Shown piece after piece: positions 8,701-16,990 of a stretch of DNA of 64,000 nucleotides; the stretch's first letter is position 1; the number at the start of each line of letters is the position of its first letter. The DNA is taken from NCBI RefSeq assembly GCF_000013665.1, contig NC_007912.1, positions 1,474,501-1,538,500 on the forward strand, in the 5' to 3' direction. Both the position numbers and the translations under genes were made by a program. A model generated the notes under the pieces. That model was not told the DNA's origin. It searched no databases and worked only from the letters and a program-made list of their open reading frames with translations. The stretch is from Saccharophagus degradans 2-40 (GTDB lineage: Bacteria; Pseudomonadota; Gammaproteobacteria; Pseudomonadales; Cellvibrionaceae).

Positions 8701-10246
8701 CGATAATGCACAGGCTAACAATAGTGGTGCTGCGATAGCTTATACAACGGTAACAATGGATTTTAACGGGCAAGGCTATAGCAGCTTGCCACTGCAATAC
8801 TCCGATGTTGGGCAAGTGCGTTTGCATGGCCAGGTGGATATTCCCGCGCAGGGCAACGAACCTGCAATCACGCTTGAAGGCACAGGTAATAATTTTATTG
8901 TTAAGCCCTACACCATGGCATTCCAAACTATAGAAAGCAGCGGGGGTACTACTAACCCGCAAGCTGCAAATGGTGGCACAGGTTTTGTTGCCGCGGGCGA
9001 AGCCTTTACTGTGCTTGTCGAGTCGCGCAATGCGCTAAACAATATAACGCCCAATTTTGGCCAAGAGTCGACAGCCGAATCAGTGCGCGTAGAATTTAAT
9101 AGCTTGGTTTACCCCAGCACGGGTAACGTTGGCAGCTTAACAAGCCCTAATAACTTCTCTCCAGTGGGCGGGGTAAATGGCAGGTTTCAAAATGCGAGCT
9201 TAGCTTGGAATGAAGTAGGCGGTATCACTTTAGATGCACGCTTAGCCGACGACGATTATTTAGGTGCTGGCGATCTCGCCGCTATTTCTACAAGCAATAC
9301 AATTGGTCGCTTTTATCCCGATAGTTTTTCTTTAAATAGCAGTAATGTCACCGAAGCTTGTGGAGCGTTCAGCTATATGAGCCAGCCAGCTATAGGTGTG
9401 CAATATCAAGTACAAGCAAATGCTGTTGGTGGTGCTGCAGTTACAAATTACGATTCAGCTCTCGGTTATGAGCCCTTAGCAAGTTTTACGCATTCAGCGG
9501 AAAATGCCGATAGCGGCACCAACCTCGCCTCACGTTTAGCAATTAGCAGTTCCAGTTGGGCGAGTGGCGTTTACAATTTAAATACAACCACTGCTGCGTT
9601 TAACCGCACAATCGTGTTAGAAGCGCCGCTCACTCTATTACAGCTTGGTGTAGCCATAAACGATACTGATGGCCGGTCTTTTACTGCCTACGACACCCAT
9701 GCGGGCGCAAGTGGCGATTGTACGGTTGCGGGCAACTGCAGTGCCGTTGCTCTTGGCAGCGAAATGGAAGTGCGTTTTGGCAGGCTGATATTGGCCGATG
9801 CGTTTGGGCCAGAAACCGCGCCCTTGGCAATGGATATGCGCACAGAATATTGGAACGGAACAAACTGGGTAAACAATATTGCAGATAGCTGTACGCAAAT
9901 ATCTAATGCCGATATCGCGTTCCCCAACGGCACAATAGATTCAGTGGCTAATAAAACCGTTACGGTTGGCGGGGGCACAAGCTCGGCAAGTTTCCCTTAT
10001 TCTGGTTTAACCTATGTTGGCTTTACCAACGGCGATGCTGGGGCGTCGTTGTCGGCCCCAGGTGCAGGAAACACCGGTAATTTTAAAGTAGATATAGATT
10101 TAACAAACTACCCGTGGCTGTTGTTCGATTGGAATCAAGATGGCGATTACAGTAATGACACCGCATTGCCTGCGGCGCAATTTAGCTTTGGCAGTTATCG
10201 CGGTCACGATAGAATTATTTATTGGCGAGAGGTGCTAGGGCAATAG
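5732..10246 (+). CDS. mshQ: MshQ-like giant surface protein with LamG and two PA14 domains
   Basis: Exported protein of 1504 residues closing the msh operon. The start at 5732 is chosen because it overlaps the mshP stop (ATGA) and exposes a signal peptide ending near HVAAQ. Order seen: N-terminal beta-rich region (about 25-245), a LamG/concanavalin-like domain beginning near YWQFDEY (about 258-485), two PA14 domains each starting with GEYYN and containing SDDGVRLWV (about 500-636 and 664-803), then a DUF6701/MshQ-type region to the C-terminus, which ends in an EF-hand-like DWNQDGDYSND segment (about residue 1468). LamG and PA14 domains bind glycans in known families, so a pilus-linked polysaccharide adhesin is a reasonable inference. 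It is larger than plain MshQ homologues. Confidence 0.85.
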   Translation: MSVQRLAIKYCLFFSCWFAIHVAAQPACDDVFPDGASSIQNGNTITFQWNSKIFSSPDNILQTNGLVDNGNPGTSCDSSACSASGNYAEEIDYNSFVSGRPDVTLGYQQVGTISAGDYNNLTLASESSLSMNPGVYTFRGSVDLQYLSEIVVNSAGTVVIYVRGTVTLSSEAKINNANGDRYVFLFTRNTVTMQSNSVLKGVVYSRGNVTLQNGAHLTGALTARANITLNSASFITYNSSAVANTNFDSLCTSTPSSTATLVSYWQFDEYAWFGTASEIIDASGNGNHGTAQNSLSTSTVTPAINADPGTCYYGEFDGASHYANMPNLSATLNGTASLAFWVKTTEVGTTNAWSSPAITGVEENGGVDDIFWGWIDNNGLIGLAVGNANTAKSTSAINDGVWHHIVLVRDTSAGQFKIYVDGVLENSGVIATQIISNSYSSIGRVEVVGTNTTPIYFAGSVDEVQVYSGVLSDTEVTTIMAQTHVCPTVMCASDAPASGLYGEYYNSTNLTGIPSTRTDTTIDFNWGSGSPGVTGIGSDNFSIDWNGYVRAEETGTYFFQTESDDGVRLWVDGNLVIDNWTNHSPTVNISTGVTLTAGQAYPVTLQYYENGGGAVIRLRWQTPSSGGYSAITGGNTPILSSGIYSCPTPVPPEAMCTAGGIPTPGLEGEYYNTVDFTGGVIGTRVDATVDYDWGTGPPGVTGVNANQFSVDWNGYIRVEETGYYSFQTDSDDGVRLWVGGQLLINNWSDHAVVTDTSSGISLEAGETYPIQMQFYENGGYATARLRWQTPSGGSFVILPAGTSPTLGEGSYYCAPDMPDHYGISHAGTGITCEAEAVTITAYDAANNPFIPVSGTSVTLSDSIGDGTWSPSNTYTFTGTESNFTAYLRQITPATISVNVTDGTSTESASLDPDITFVESLLRFYGDTSNSVVPNQIAGVTDNNVVVRAVETDDTGACVARIANSSFTGRLAFECLNPSNCVAGQTLSLDGDNAQANNSGAAIAYTTVTMDFNGQGYSSLPLQYSDVGQVRLHGQVDIPAQGNEPAITLEGTGNNFIVKPYTMAFQTIESSGGTTNPQAANGGTGFVAAGEAFTVLVESRNALNNITPNFGQESTAESVRVEFNSLVYPSTGNVGSLTSPNNFSPVGGVNGRFQNASLAWNEVGGITLDARLADDDYLGAGDLAAISTSNTIGRFYPDSFSLNSSNVTEACGAFSYMSQPAIGVQYQVQANAVGGAAVTNYDSALGYEPLASFTHSAENADSGTNLASRLAISSSSWASGVYNLNTTTAAFNRTIVLEAPLTLLQLGVAINDTDGRSFTAYDTHAGASGDCTVAGNCSAVALGSEMEVRFGRLILADAFGPETAPLAMDMRTEYWNGTNWVNNIADSCTQISNADIAFPNGTIDSVANKTVTVGGGTSSASFPYSGLTYVGFTNGDAGASLSAPGAGNTGNFKVDIDLTNYPWLLFDWNQDGDYSNDTALPAAQFSFGSYRGHDRIIYWREVLGQ

Positions 10247-10322
10247 CTAGTAACAACTGTTGTGTAAAGCCTGAAAGCCCCGTAGGGCGTGGCCAAAAGC
10301 AATGGGGGTTAATCAGAGTTTC

Positions 10323-11138
10323 CTATAAATTTACCCAGCTATTTAGAGCAAATATTTTAAACCTATAGCCTTTGTAAACCAGAATGGCTCCGTCCTCTAC
10401 AATGCGCTCCACTCTTACACCCTCGGGTGAGATGTCGTTATTTCTCAACGGCATTCTATTTAGCATAATAATATCTAATGCGGATTCTGCGTAAATATGA
10501 TCGGTGTACATAAGTGTAGGTATGCTTAGTTGAATATTCGCAGGTAAGTCGCGAATATTTTTAACACCTGGGTAGTCTGCAAGTGTTAAATATTCCTGTG
10601 CGGTTTTTGGGGCCTGAGTGGTTTGTGCAACCGGCTCTTGCGACTCTTTGGCTATTTCTGCCTTGGGTTTAGTTGTTACCTGCTCGGGTTGCGCTTTGGT
10701 GGCAACAGTTTTGGTTTCAGTTTTTACTTCATTTTCTGCTTGGCCGTACAGCGAGTCTATTTCAGATTTTTTGAGAGAAGCGGGCTTTTCTTCATAAAGC
10801 GCATCTATTGCTGTTGGGTCTACCGCGATTACAGGCTCGGGTTTGGTTGCCTGTTGAATGGGGTTCGCTGGTTCAATAACGGAGGTTGCAGGTTCTGTAA
10901 TTGTATTTGACGGTTGCTGGTAATTGGTGGTTGGCGTTTGTTTATCGCCACCCATTATTAAAAATAAAATTATTGCCAGCACAAAGCAGCCAGCAACAGC
11001 ACCAACCCATATATACGGTGGTGTATTTTTTTCTGGTGGAGGAAAGCTAACCGGTAGCTCTGGCTGCACCATTACCGTGTTGGCAGTTTCGGGGCGGTCT
11101 TCGTCCGCTTTTTTTAGTGCATCTAAAATTAACGACAT
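10323..11138 (-). CDS. GspB-like type II secretion accessory protein
   Basis: A 271-residue inner-membrane protein of the GspB/ExeB type, which with GspA helps the secretin cross the peptidoglycan. It begins MSLILDALKKADEDR, a hallmark of these proteins, has one membrane helix (about 43-65), a Pro/Thr/Glu-rich periplasmic stalk, and a C-terminal GspB domain ending VYKGYRFKIFALNSWVNL. It lies 15 bases downstream of the gspA-like gene on the same strand and converges on mshQ. Because it follows an msh operon, it may serve the MSHA secretin MshL, the type II system, or both. Confidence 0.82.
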   Translation of the reverse strand: MSLILDALKKADEDRPETANTVMVQPELPVSFPPPEKNTPPYIWVGAVAGCFVLAIILFLIMGGDKQTPTTNYQQPSNTITEPATSVIEPANPIQQATKPEPVIAVDPTAIDALYEEKPASLKKSEIDSLYGQAENEVKTETKTVATKAQPEQVTTKPKAEIAKESQEPVAQTTQAPKTAQEYLTLADYPGVKNIRDLPANIQLSIPTLMYTDHIYAESALDIIMLNRMPLRNNDISPEGVRVERIVEDGAILVYKGYRFKIFALNSWVNL

Positions 11139-11153
11139 AGGGTTTTACAATAC

Positions 11154-12845
11154 TTAATTAGCGTAAACGGGTTGTAACGGGGTATCTATGCCCAGTTTTT
11201 CGTTTAATTTTAAAAGGGTTTGTTCGCCTACTATCCCGTCGGGGGTTAGGCCATTGTTGCGCTGAAATATTTTAACTCGCTTTGCCAGCGCCGCACTAAA
11301 GTGATCGTTCGTTAGCGGTTTCTCTCTGCCATCCAGCTCGGCAAACTTTTGCGCTAACCATGTAATGGCAGGGCTGCGCTGCCCTTGAATTAAAGCTTCT
11401 GTAAACCCTTTGGGGGGGTGCCAAAGGTAAAAGATTTCTCCGCTCCAAGCCGGGCCCAGTTCACTAAGGGCAACAACTTTGGTTGTTTGTTGGTCGTTTT
11501 CCCCGCTAAGTACTCGCGCATCGGTGGCGTTAATCCCAATAAGTACGGTATAGGCGCGAAATTTATCCGGCGTGGTGAGGGTAAGTACGGCAGGGCGATT
11601 TATTTCTCGCAACTCGTCCCAGCTATCAATTTTTACTTTATTGCATTGTATTTGGCTGTCTTCTTGCCAGCAGGGGTGATTATCGCTACTTATTTCTATA
11701 TTTAAATATTCAAGCAAGCGTGTTTGAGCGCTTAACGCGTTAGCAATTAAATGGTCTGTTTGTGCTGCGGGCGAAGTAATAACAATATTGTTTGCTTCAG
11801 CAATAGTCGGCGTTGATGTTTGTGATTCTGGCTGCGGCACCGATGTGGTTATAGGTGCAATAGTAGGCGCAGTGGCAGTGGCTGGTGCGGCTTGCACTAC
11901 TTGTGCAACAGGGGCAGGATTGCCAGTGCTTGCGTACAGCCACATAAAAAATGCAGTTAGGGTTACACTCACCGCGCCTACGCCAGCCGCTATAATCCAC
12001 GTGGTGGGTGGCGTGCTTGGTTTGGGTTCGCCCAGGTTATCGATAACTTCGCTTTCGGCAAGTTTTAAAATTTGGTTATCTATTTTGGGCTTGTTGTGGC
12101 CATAGGCACCTATCAATAGCCTTTCACACAACACATTTATTCTGCGCGGGATACCGCCGGTAAAGTGATGAATGCGTTTTATTGCTCGCGGGGTAAAGGG
12201 GTTGCGATCACTGGGCATGCCTGCCACATCTAAGCGGTGATGAATATAGGCGTGGGTTTCTTCCAGCGATAGGGGCTTTAGGTGAAAGCGCGCAGTAATT
12301 CGCTGGGAAAGCTGCCTTAATCGCGGTTGCGAGAGCAGGGTGTTTAATTCTGGTTGGCCCACCAATACTATTTGTAGCAGTTTTTTGGCATTGGTTTCTA
12401 GGTTAGTTAGCAGGCGCAATTGTTCGAGCACTTCTGGGGCTAGAAGTTGTGCTTCATCCACCAGCAAAACAGTATTGCGACCTTGGCTGTGGTTTGTAAG
12501 TAAAAAGTGGTGCAAGGTGTCGGTTAGCGTTTTAACACCTTGTTCGTCGCCTATGTAAGAAAGCTGAAACTCCTCACAAATAGTTGTTAATAGCTCAACC
12601 ACGTTAGACATAGGGTTAAGAATAATGGCTATGTCTGTGTTTTCGGGTAGCTGCTCTAGTAGGCGCTTAATGATTGTGGTTTTACCTGTACCCACCTCGC
12701 CAGAAAGTAAAACAAACCCACCGCCCTGAACGCCGTACAACAAGTGTGCAAGCGCCTCCTGATGCTGGCGGCTCATGTAGAGGTAGCGAGGATCGACGGC
12801 AATGGTAAAGGCGTGTTCTTTTAGCCCAAAGTAGGTTTGGTACAT
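11154..12845 (-). CDS. GspA/ExeA-like AAA ATPase with peptidoglycan-binding domain
   Basis: A 563-residue protein that in the ExeA family binds peptidoglycan and ATP to make room for a secretin multimer. Sequence shows an AAA domain with Walker A GEVGTGKTT (about 49-57) and Walker B TVLLVDEAQLL, a membrane helix around 284-306, a Pro/Ala-rich linker, and a C-terminal peptidoglycan_binding_1 domain (AKRVKIFQRNNGLTPDGIVG) near residues 520-550. It is upstream of and co-oriented with the gspB-like gene. No other gsp genes are visible in the window. Confidence 0.88.
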   Translation of the reverse strand: MYQTYFGLKEHAFTIAVDPRYLYMSRQHQEALAHLLYGVQGGGFVLLSGEVGTGKTTIIKRLLEQLPENTDIAIILNPMSNVVELLTTICEEFQLSYIGDEQGVKTLTDTLHHFLLTNHSQGRNTVLLVDEAQLLAPEVLEQLRLLTNLETNAKKLLQIVLVGQPELNTLLSQPRLRQLSQRITARFHLKPLSLEETHAYIHHRLDVAGMPSDRNPFTPRAIKRIHHFTGGIPRRINVLCERLLIGAYGHNKPKIDNQILKLAESEVIDNLGEPKPSTPPTTWIIAAGVGAVSVTLTAFFMWLYASTGNPAPVAQVVQAAPATATAPTIAPITTSVPQPESQTSTPTIAEANNIVITSPAAQTDHLIANALSAQTRLLEYLNIEISSDNHPCWQEDSQIQCNKVKIDSWDELREINRPAVLTLTTPDKFRAYTVLIGINATDARVLSGENDQQTTKVVALSELGPAWSGEIFYLWHPPKGFTEALIQGQRSPAITWLAQKFAELDGREKPLTNDHFSAALAKRVKIFQRNNGLTPDGIVGEQTLLKLNEKLGIDTPLQPVYAN

Positions 12846-13021
12846 AGTCTGCTCTAAAACAATCGTGCGTTGGGTTTATTATTCTGCATGTGTCGCGCCT
12901 AGGGCGGCGAGCGGCTATAGTTTGTATCCTATGCTTGCGCCTATTTTCAGCGCCGAGGCAGAATCATACTCTGAATTCGGCCAAGTGTAACATTTTCGCG
13001 TGGAGACCCGTTAAATTGGAT

Positions 13022-13504
13022 ATGTCGATTGCTACACCCAGTTTGTTATTCCCTGCCATTTCGCTGCTAATGTTGGCATATACCAACCGGTTTGTGACAC
13101 TAACCAATGTTATTCGACAATTTAGTCGGTCTGGCGATGTATCTAAAGACCTTATTCGGCGGCAGGTGAACAACTTTAGAATACGCTTGCAGGTAATTCG
13201 TTCCATGCAGGTGTTTGGCGTGTTGTCGTTTGTGATGTGTACCCTGTCGATGTTTGCCCTGTATTTAGATTGGGTGGTGGGGGGAAAACTTTTGTTTGGC
13301 TGCAGCTTATTATTTTTACTGGTTTCACTTCTGTGCTCGCTGTACGAAGTTCATATTTCTACTCAAGCTATTAATATGGAAATAGAAAATATGCTTGCGG
13401 TAGTGGCTAGTGAAGAGGTTGCAGCACAAGTTGGTGCGGGGCAGCGGCCAAGCGGCGGCACAGAAAACCGCGAGAGAGATGATGAATCTCCCCCGGTGGT
13501 TTAG
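13022..13504 (+). CDS. DUF2721 small membrane protein
   Basis: Membrane protein of about 160 residues matching the DUF2721 pattern: an N-terminal helix (LLFPAISLLMLAYTNRF), a conserved soluble segment (VIRQFSR...RRQVNNFRIRLQVIRSMQVFGVLSFVMCTLSMFAL) and further helices. The open frame extends upstream to 12890, but the ATG at 13022 matches family length and starts just before the first helix. The C-terminal tail is charged and hydrophilic. Its stop overlaps the stop of the convergent ACT-domain gene. Function of the family is unknown. Confidence 0.75.
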   Translation: MSIATPSLLFPAISLLMLAYTNRFVTLTNVIRQFSRSGDVSKDLIRRQVNNFRIRLQVIRSMQVFGVLSFVMCTLSMFALYLDWVVGGKLLFGCSLLFLLVSLLCSLYEVHISTQAINMEIENMLAVVASEEVAAQVGAGQRPSGGTENRERDDESPPVV

Positions 13505-14037
13505 ACTATTGCATCTGTTTCTAGGCTAATATCAATACCTAGCTGGTCGGCAATGCGGGCGAGCTTTTCGTGAAGCACATTTAAATCTACACCGGTAGGT
13601 ACGGTAATTTCACCCTCTGCTTCAAAAATTGGCTCACCACTGTAGGGCATAGACGAAAGTTGGGTGCTTATCTCTTCAATATTGATATTGTATTCCACAA
13701 AGGCCTGCGATATTTCGCGTACAATGCCTTGTCTGTCTGGGCCTACAGCGTGAAAGCTGGCGCTTTGTGTTGGGGCTTTTTCTGTTTTAACAGTATCTAC
13801 AAGCGTTTCAGTCTCAACGCGAATACCTTTGGTGGCTAGCGCATTAAGGGCTGCGGTGAGGTCGGCTTGTTTATCGTCGGCGATTTGCACTTTTACTACA
13901 CCGGCAAATTTGCCCGCTAAGTGTGCAAAGCGGCTTTCTAGCCAGTTGCCGTCTTTTTCCGATACGCATTTAGCTATCGCTTCAACGACGCCGGGTTTAT
14001 CTGGGCTAATCACGGTCAGTATTAGGTTGGTTAACAT
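13501..14037 (-). CDS. GcvR-like ACT-domain regulator
   Basis: A 178-residue cytoplasmic protein with two ACT domains (about 4-70 and 94-165), each opening with the ACT signature (VISPDKPGVVEAIA and AVGPDRQGIVREISQAF). This is the layout of GcvR, which in Escherichia coli antagonises GcvA to repress glycine cleavage genes. No gcv genes are nearby, so the target is inferred only from the family. Its stop codon overlaps that of the convergent DUF2721 gene. Confidence 0.75.
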   Translation of the reverse strand: MLTNLILTVISPDKPGVVEAIAKCVSEKDGNWLESRFAHLAGKFAGVVKVQIADDKQADLTAALNALATKGIRVETETLVDTVKTEKAPTQSASFHAVGPDRQGIVREISQAFVEYNINIEEISTQLSSMPYSGEPIFEAEGEITVPTGVDLNVLHEKLARIADQLGIDISLETDAIV

Positions 14038-14231
14038 AGCGTCCCTCGAAACTTATTGGTTATTCTGTGCGCATTTGGTGGCGCGATTTGGTTTTATCTT
14101 AATACTAAGTCGCTAAACTCTGCTAGCACTGTGTTTACCTATTTAGAGGGCCAGAGATTGTCGCCTTTGCTTGAGGCGGGCGGTGCGACAACGTATATTG
14201 CAATCCTTCATTCGCAATTTGGGTCTCCTTT

Positions 14232-14480
14232 ATGATAATTCCTCCTGAACGCTTAACTCAGGAAGTGCTGCGCTCGGTAATAGAGTCGTTTATTAATCGC
14301 GAAGGCACAGATTACGGAGAACATGAATACAGTTTAGAAGAGAAAGTGGAGCAGCTGTGGCCAAAAGTGATTGCAGGCTCTATTTTGATCGTTTTTGATA
14401 CAGAAACGGAATCGGTAAGCTTAATGAGTAAGGAAGATTACTTAAAAATGGAAAAGCCCCGCCAAGTCGATGATTATTAA
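14232..14480 (+). CDS. YheU family protein (UPF0270)
   Basis: Small acidic cytoplasmic protein of 82 residues. The opening MIIPPERLTQEVLRSVIESFINREGTDYG and the middle EYSLEEKVEQL are diagnostic of the YheU/UPF0270 family, whose function is not known. In many gammaproteobacteria yheU sits beside a hydrolase gene (yheT), and here too it overlaps an alpha/beta hydrolase gene by 11 bases. Confidence 0.88.
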   Translation: MIIPPERLTQEVLRSVIESFINREGTDYGEHEYSLEEKVEQLWPKVIAGSILIVFDTETESVSLMSKEDYLKMEKPRQVDDY

Positions 14481-15126
14481 CCCCCTGCCTGAACGTTTTT
14501 TGGTGAATGCCGCACAGCCACAGGCGCCAGTATTGCTATTGGCACATGGGGCTGGTGCGCCAATGGATTCACCGTTTATGGAAGTGTTAGCGCGCGAGCT
14601 AGTGCAACAGGGTGTTAGCGTTGTGCGGTTTGAGTTTCCCTACATGGCACAGCGCCGCATCGGGGGCAGTAAACGGCCGGCACCGAAAGCCGATACGCTT
14701 ATCGACTTTTTCCGCGAACAAATACAGCTAGTTACTCGCCATTTAGATTGTCCTCTTTTTATAGGTGGTAAATCTATGGGAGGACGTATTGGCACTATGA
14801 CCGCAGCGCAGCAGCCTGTGCTTGGCGCATTAGGGTTTGGTTACCCATTTCACGCCCCAGGTAAACCCGCAGGTAACCGAGTGGATCACTTGGCCGATTT
14901 AAATGTGCCAGTCCAAATAATACAAGGCACGCGCGACCCGTTTGGCAAACCTGAAGATGTTCAAACCTACGCACTTGCTGCTTCCGTGAATGTGCATTGG
15001 CTGCAAACCGCCGATCATGACTTTAAGCCCCTCAAAGCCTCTGGTTTAACGCAGGCGCAGTGTATTACCGACGCCGCCGAGCAAGCCGCACAATTTATAA
15101 AGAACGTAAACGAGAATTTATCATGA
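14470..15126 (+). CDS. Alpha/beta hydrolase (KANL3/Tex30-like family)
   Basis: A 218-residue cytoplasmic alpha/beta hydrolase. The oxyanion region is LLLAHGAGAPMDSPFM, the nucleophile elbow is GGKSMGGR (Ser in GKSMG), the acid is probably in GTRDPFG, and the His lies in TADHDF near the C-terminus, so the catalytic triad appears complete. Substrate is not predictable. It overlaps yheU upstream by 11 bases and rlmM downstream by four (ATGA), so the three genes are probably one transcript. Confidence 0.8.
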   Translation: MIINPLPERFLVNAAQPQAPVLLLAHGAGAPMDSPFMEVLARELVQQGVSVVRFEFPYMAQRRIGGSKRPAPKADTLIDFFREQIQLVTRHLDCPLFIGGKSMGGRIGTMTAAQQPVLGALGFGYPFHAPGKPAGNRVDHLADLNVPVQIIQGTRDPFGKPEDVQTYALAASVNVHWLQTADHDFKPLKASGLTQAQCITDAAEQAAQFIKNVNENLS

Positions 15127-16172
15127 TACTAATCTGCCTTTGCCGCCAAGGTTTCGAAAAAGAAGTGGCCGCAGAAATAACTGATTGTGCAGCTTACGCA
15201 GGTATTGCCGGTTATGTAAAAACCAACGCAGATACAGGTTATGTAGAATTTGTATTGCCAGATCTAGATAGTGCAACCGCACTGTTTGAAGCCATTCGTT
15301 TCGACGATTTAGTGTTTGTGCGGCACTGGTTTGTAACCCCGGCTATTGCCAGCGATTTGCCGAAAGAAGACAGAGCCTCACCATTAATGGCATCTGCACA
15401 GGCGCTGCCTCCGCTCGCTAAGCTCGAACCCATTACGCTGGATACCAACGATGGCAAGGCCCTAGTGGCGCTTACACGCGGAGTGACTAATCATATGCGC
15501 ACCGTGTTTAAAAAAGCGGGTGCGTTTAATGCTAAAAGCGATTGGGTTGGGCAGGTATTATTTTTCTCGGGCGAGCAGGCCTGTATTGGGTATTTTCCAC
15601 AAAGCAACGGTTCTTTGTGGGTAGGGGGGATTCCTCGGTTGCGCGCCCCCAAAGACGCGCCTAGCCGTGCAACACTCAAACTAGAAGAGGCGTGGCATCA
15701 ATTTATACCCCGCGAACAATGGGACCAACGCATAGCGCCATCTATGCGCGCAGTCGATCTCGGCGCAGCCCCTGGCGGGTGGACATGGCAGCTAGTAAAC
15801 AAAAGTATGTTTGTGGAAGCGGTAGATAACGGCCCCATGGCAGAAAATATTATGGCTAGCGGGCAAGTAACTCATCGAATGGAAGATGCTTTTCGCTTTG
15901 CCCCAGAGCGAGCTGTACATTGGTTGGTAAGCGATATTGCCGATAAACCCGCGCGCGTGGCTGAGCTAATAACACGCTGGGCTGAGAACAAGTGGTTTAA
16001 AGAGGCTGTGTTTAATTTAAAATTACCGATGAAAAAGCGTTATATAGAACTGCAACTGTGCAGCGAAATTATTACTCTAGCATTGGATAACGCAGGTATA
16101 GAATATACCTTGAAGTTCAAGCAGCTCTACCACGATAGAGAAGAGGTAACTGGGCATTTGGTGCTGTTTTAG
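15123..16172 (+). CDS. rlmM: 23S rRNA C2498 2'-O-ribose methyltransferase RlmM
   Basis: A 349-residue enzyme that methylates cytidine 2498 of 23S rRNA using S-adenosylmethionine. The ATG at 15123 overlaps the previous stop and gives the family start MILICLCRQGFEKEVAAEI; the open frame itself extends to 15060. The N-terminal THUMP-like RNA-binding region is followed by a RrmJ-type Rossmann domain with the cofactor motif VDLGAAPGGWTWQL (about 217-230), WLVSDIADKP and an AVFNLKLPMKKRY segment supplying the catalytic Lys. Length is normal. Confidence 0.93.
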   Translation: MILICLCRQGFEKEVAAEITDCAAYAGIAGYVKTNADTGYVEFVLPDLDSATALFEAIRFDDLVFVRHWFVTPAIASDLPKEDRASPLMASAQALPPLAKLEPITLDTNDGKALVALTRGVTNHMRTVFKKAGAFNAKSDWVGQVLFFSGEQACIGYFPQSNGSLWVGGIPRLRAPKDAPSRATLKLEEAWHQFIPREQWDQRIAPSMRAVDLGAAPGGWTWQLVNKSMFVEAVDNGPMAENIMASGQVTHRMEDAFRFAPERAVHWLVSDIADKPARVAELITRWAENKWFKEAVFNLKLPMKKRYIELQLCSEIITLALDNAGIEYTLKFKQLYHDREEVTGHLVLF

Positions 16173-16197
16173 CAGCGCCAATTATTTAGGGCGCTGC
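16172..16197. terminator. Hairpin between convergent rlmM and monooxygenase genes
   Basis: Perfect 8-bp arms GCAGCGCC (16172-16179) and GGCGCTGC (16190-16197) start at the last base of the rlmM stop. A modest T-rich stretch follows on the plus strand (16201-16215). Its place between convergent genes suggests a bidirectional terminator. Confidence 0.5.
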
Positions 16198-16222
16198 ATT
16201 AGTTACTTTGTTTTTAACGCGC

Positions 16223-16504
16223 CTAGTTTTCTATTAACGTTACTTTTTCTGGCTGAGTTAAAACAGGGGAAATAAGGTTAATTAACTCCAGACGCTCTTC
16301 GCTTTGTGCCCAGCGGTGCCAGTCTTGCGCCGTGCGCCATTTACTTAAAACAAACTTGTGGTTTGGATCGTGCACATCGGTAAAGGCTTCTGCAGAAATA
16401 AAGCCTGGCACCGCGTAGGTTTTTTGCAGTGCGTGACGCGAACTATCTTCGTAAGTAGATAGCATTCCATCGGCTATATGGCGTTCAATTAATACCTGAA
16501 TCAT
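16223..16504 (-). CDS. Antibiotic biosynthesis monooxygenase (ABM) domain protein
   Basis: Small 93-residue dimeric ferredoxin-like fold protein of the ABM superfamily. It starts MIQVLIERHIADGM, has the middle strand and helix GFISAEAFTDVHDPNHKFVLSKWRTAQDWHRWAQSEE typical of the family, and the usual length. Family members include quinol monooxygenases and haem-degrading enzymes, but many are uncharacterised; no specific substrate can be given. Confidence 0.8.
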   Translation of the reverse strand: MIQVLIERHIADGMLSTYEDSSRHALQKTYAVPGFISAEAFTDVHDPNHKFVLSKWRTAQDWHRWAQSEERLELINLISPVLTQPEKVTLIEN

Positions 16505-16741
16505 GATTGTGTCTTTTGATGTGTTGAGTGAAAATATAAACCACAGGCCTGTGTGAATTTACTTTTACGTGGCGTGTGGCATAGCATAGAGTGTAATTCA
16601 AAACATACAGCTTAGCCACCGCGTACTAGCCAAGCGGATTATTTAAACGAGAGGTATCTAAAAAGTGCGATGTATGTGCCTTTACGGTGTTTGGCTTTTG
16701 TTTGATACGCAAAAAATTATTGCAGCGAGTAGTATTAACGC

Positions 16742-16990
16742 ATGACAGCTAATATAGATATCAACGATGTTAAGCATCATTTGGATACCAAAGGTTTAAC
16801 TTGCCCAGAGCCTGTTATGCTGCTGCACACCGCAGTGCGCGATGCAGATGTTGGCGATGTGATACGCGTTGAAGCAACAGACCCATCAACCCAGAGAGAT
16901 ATCCCTAAGTTCTGTCAGTTTCTAGGTCACCCTTTGTTGGCTAGCGCCCACGAAGACGAATTATATATTTATTACATTCGCAAAGGGTAA
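16742..16990 (+). CDS. tusA: Sulfur carrier protein TusA
   Basis: An 82-residue TusA/SirA-family protein that carries persulfide sulfur for tRNA 2-thiouridine and related pathways. The signature LDTKGLTCPEPVMLLHTAV holds the active Cys in the CPxP motif, and the second half has the TusA pattern DPSTQRDIPKFCQFLGH. Single gene, with a hairpin-dense intergenic region downstream. Confidence 0.88.
   Translation: MTANIDINDVKHHLDTKGLTCPEPVMLLHTAVRDADVGDVIRVEATDPSTQRDIPKFCQFLGHPLLASAHEDELYIYYIRKG

Noticed and set aside
10247-10322. Terminator between mshQ and the gspB-like gene
   Set aside because: Only a short GCCCCGTAGGGC hairpin without a T run is visible; too weak to call.
12890-13021. N-terminal extension of the DUF2721 protein
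   Set aside because: The extension is Arg/Cys-rich and not part of the family; ATG 13022 gives the normal length.
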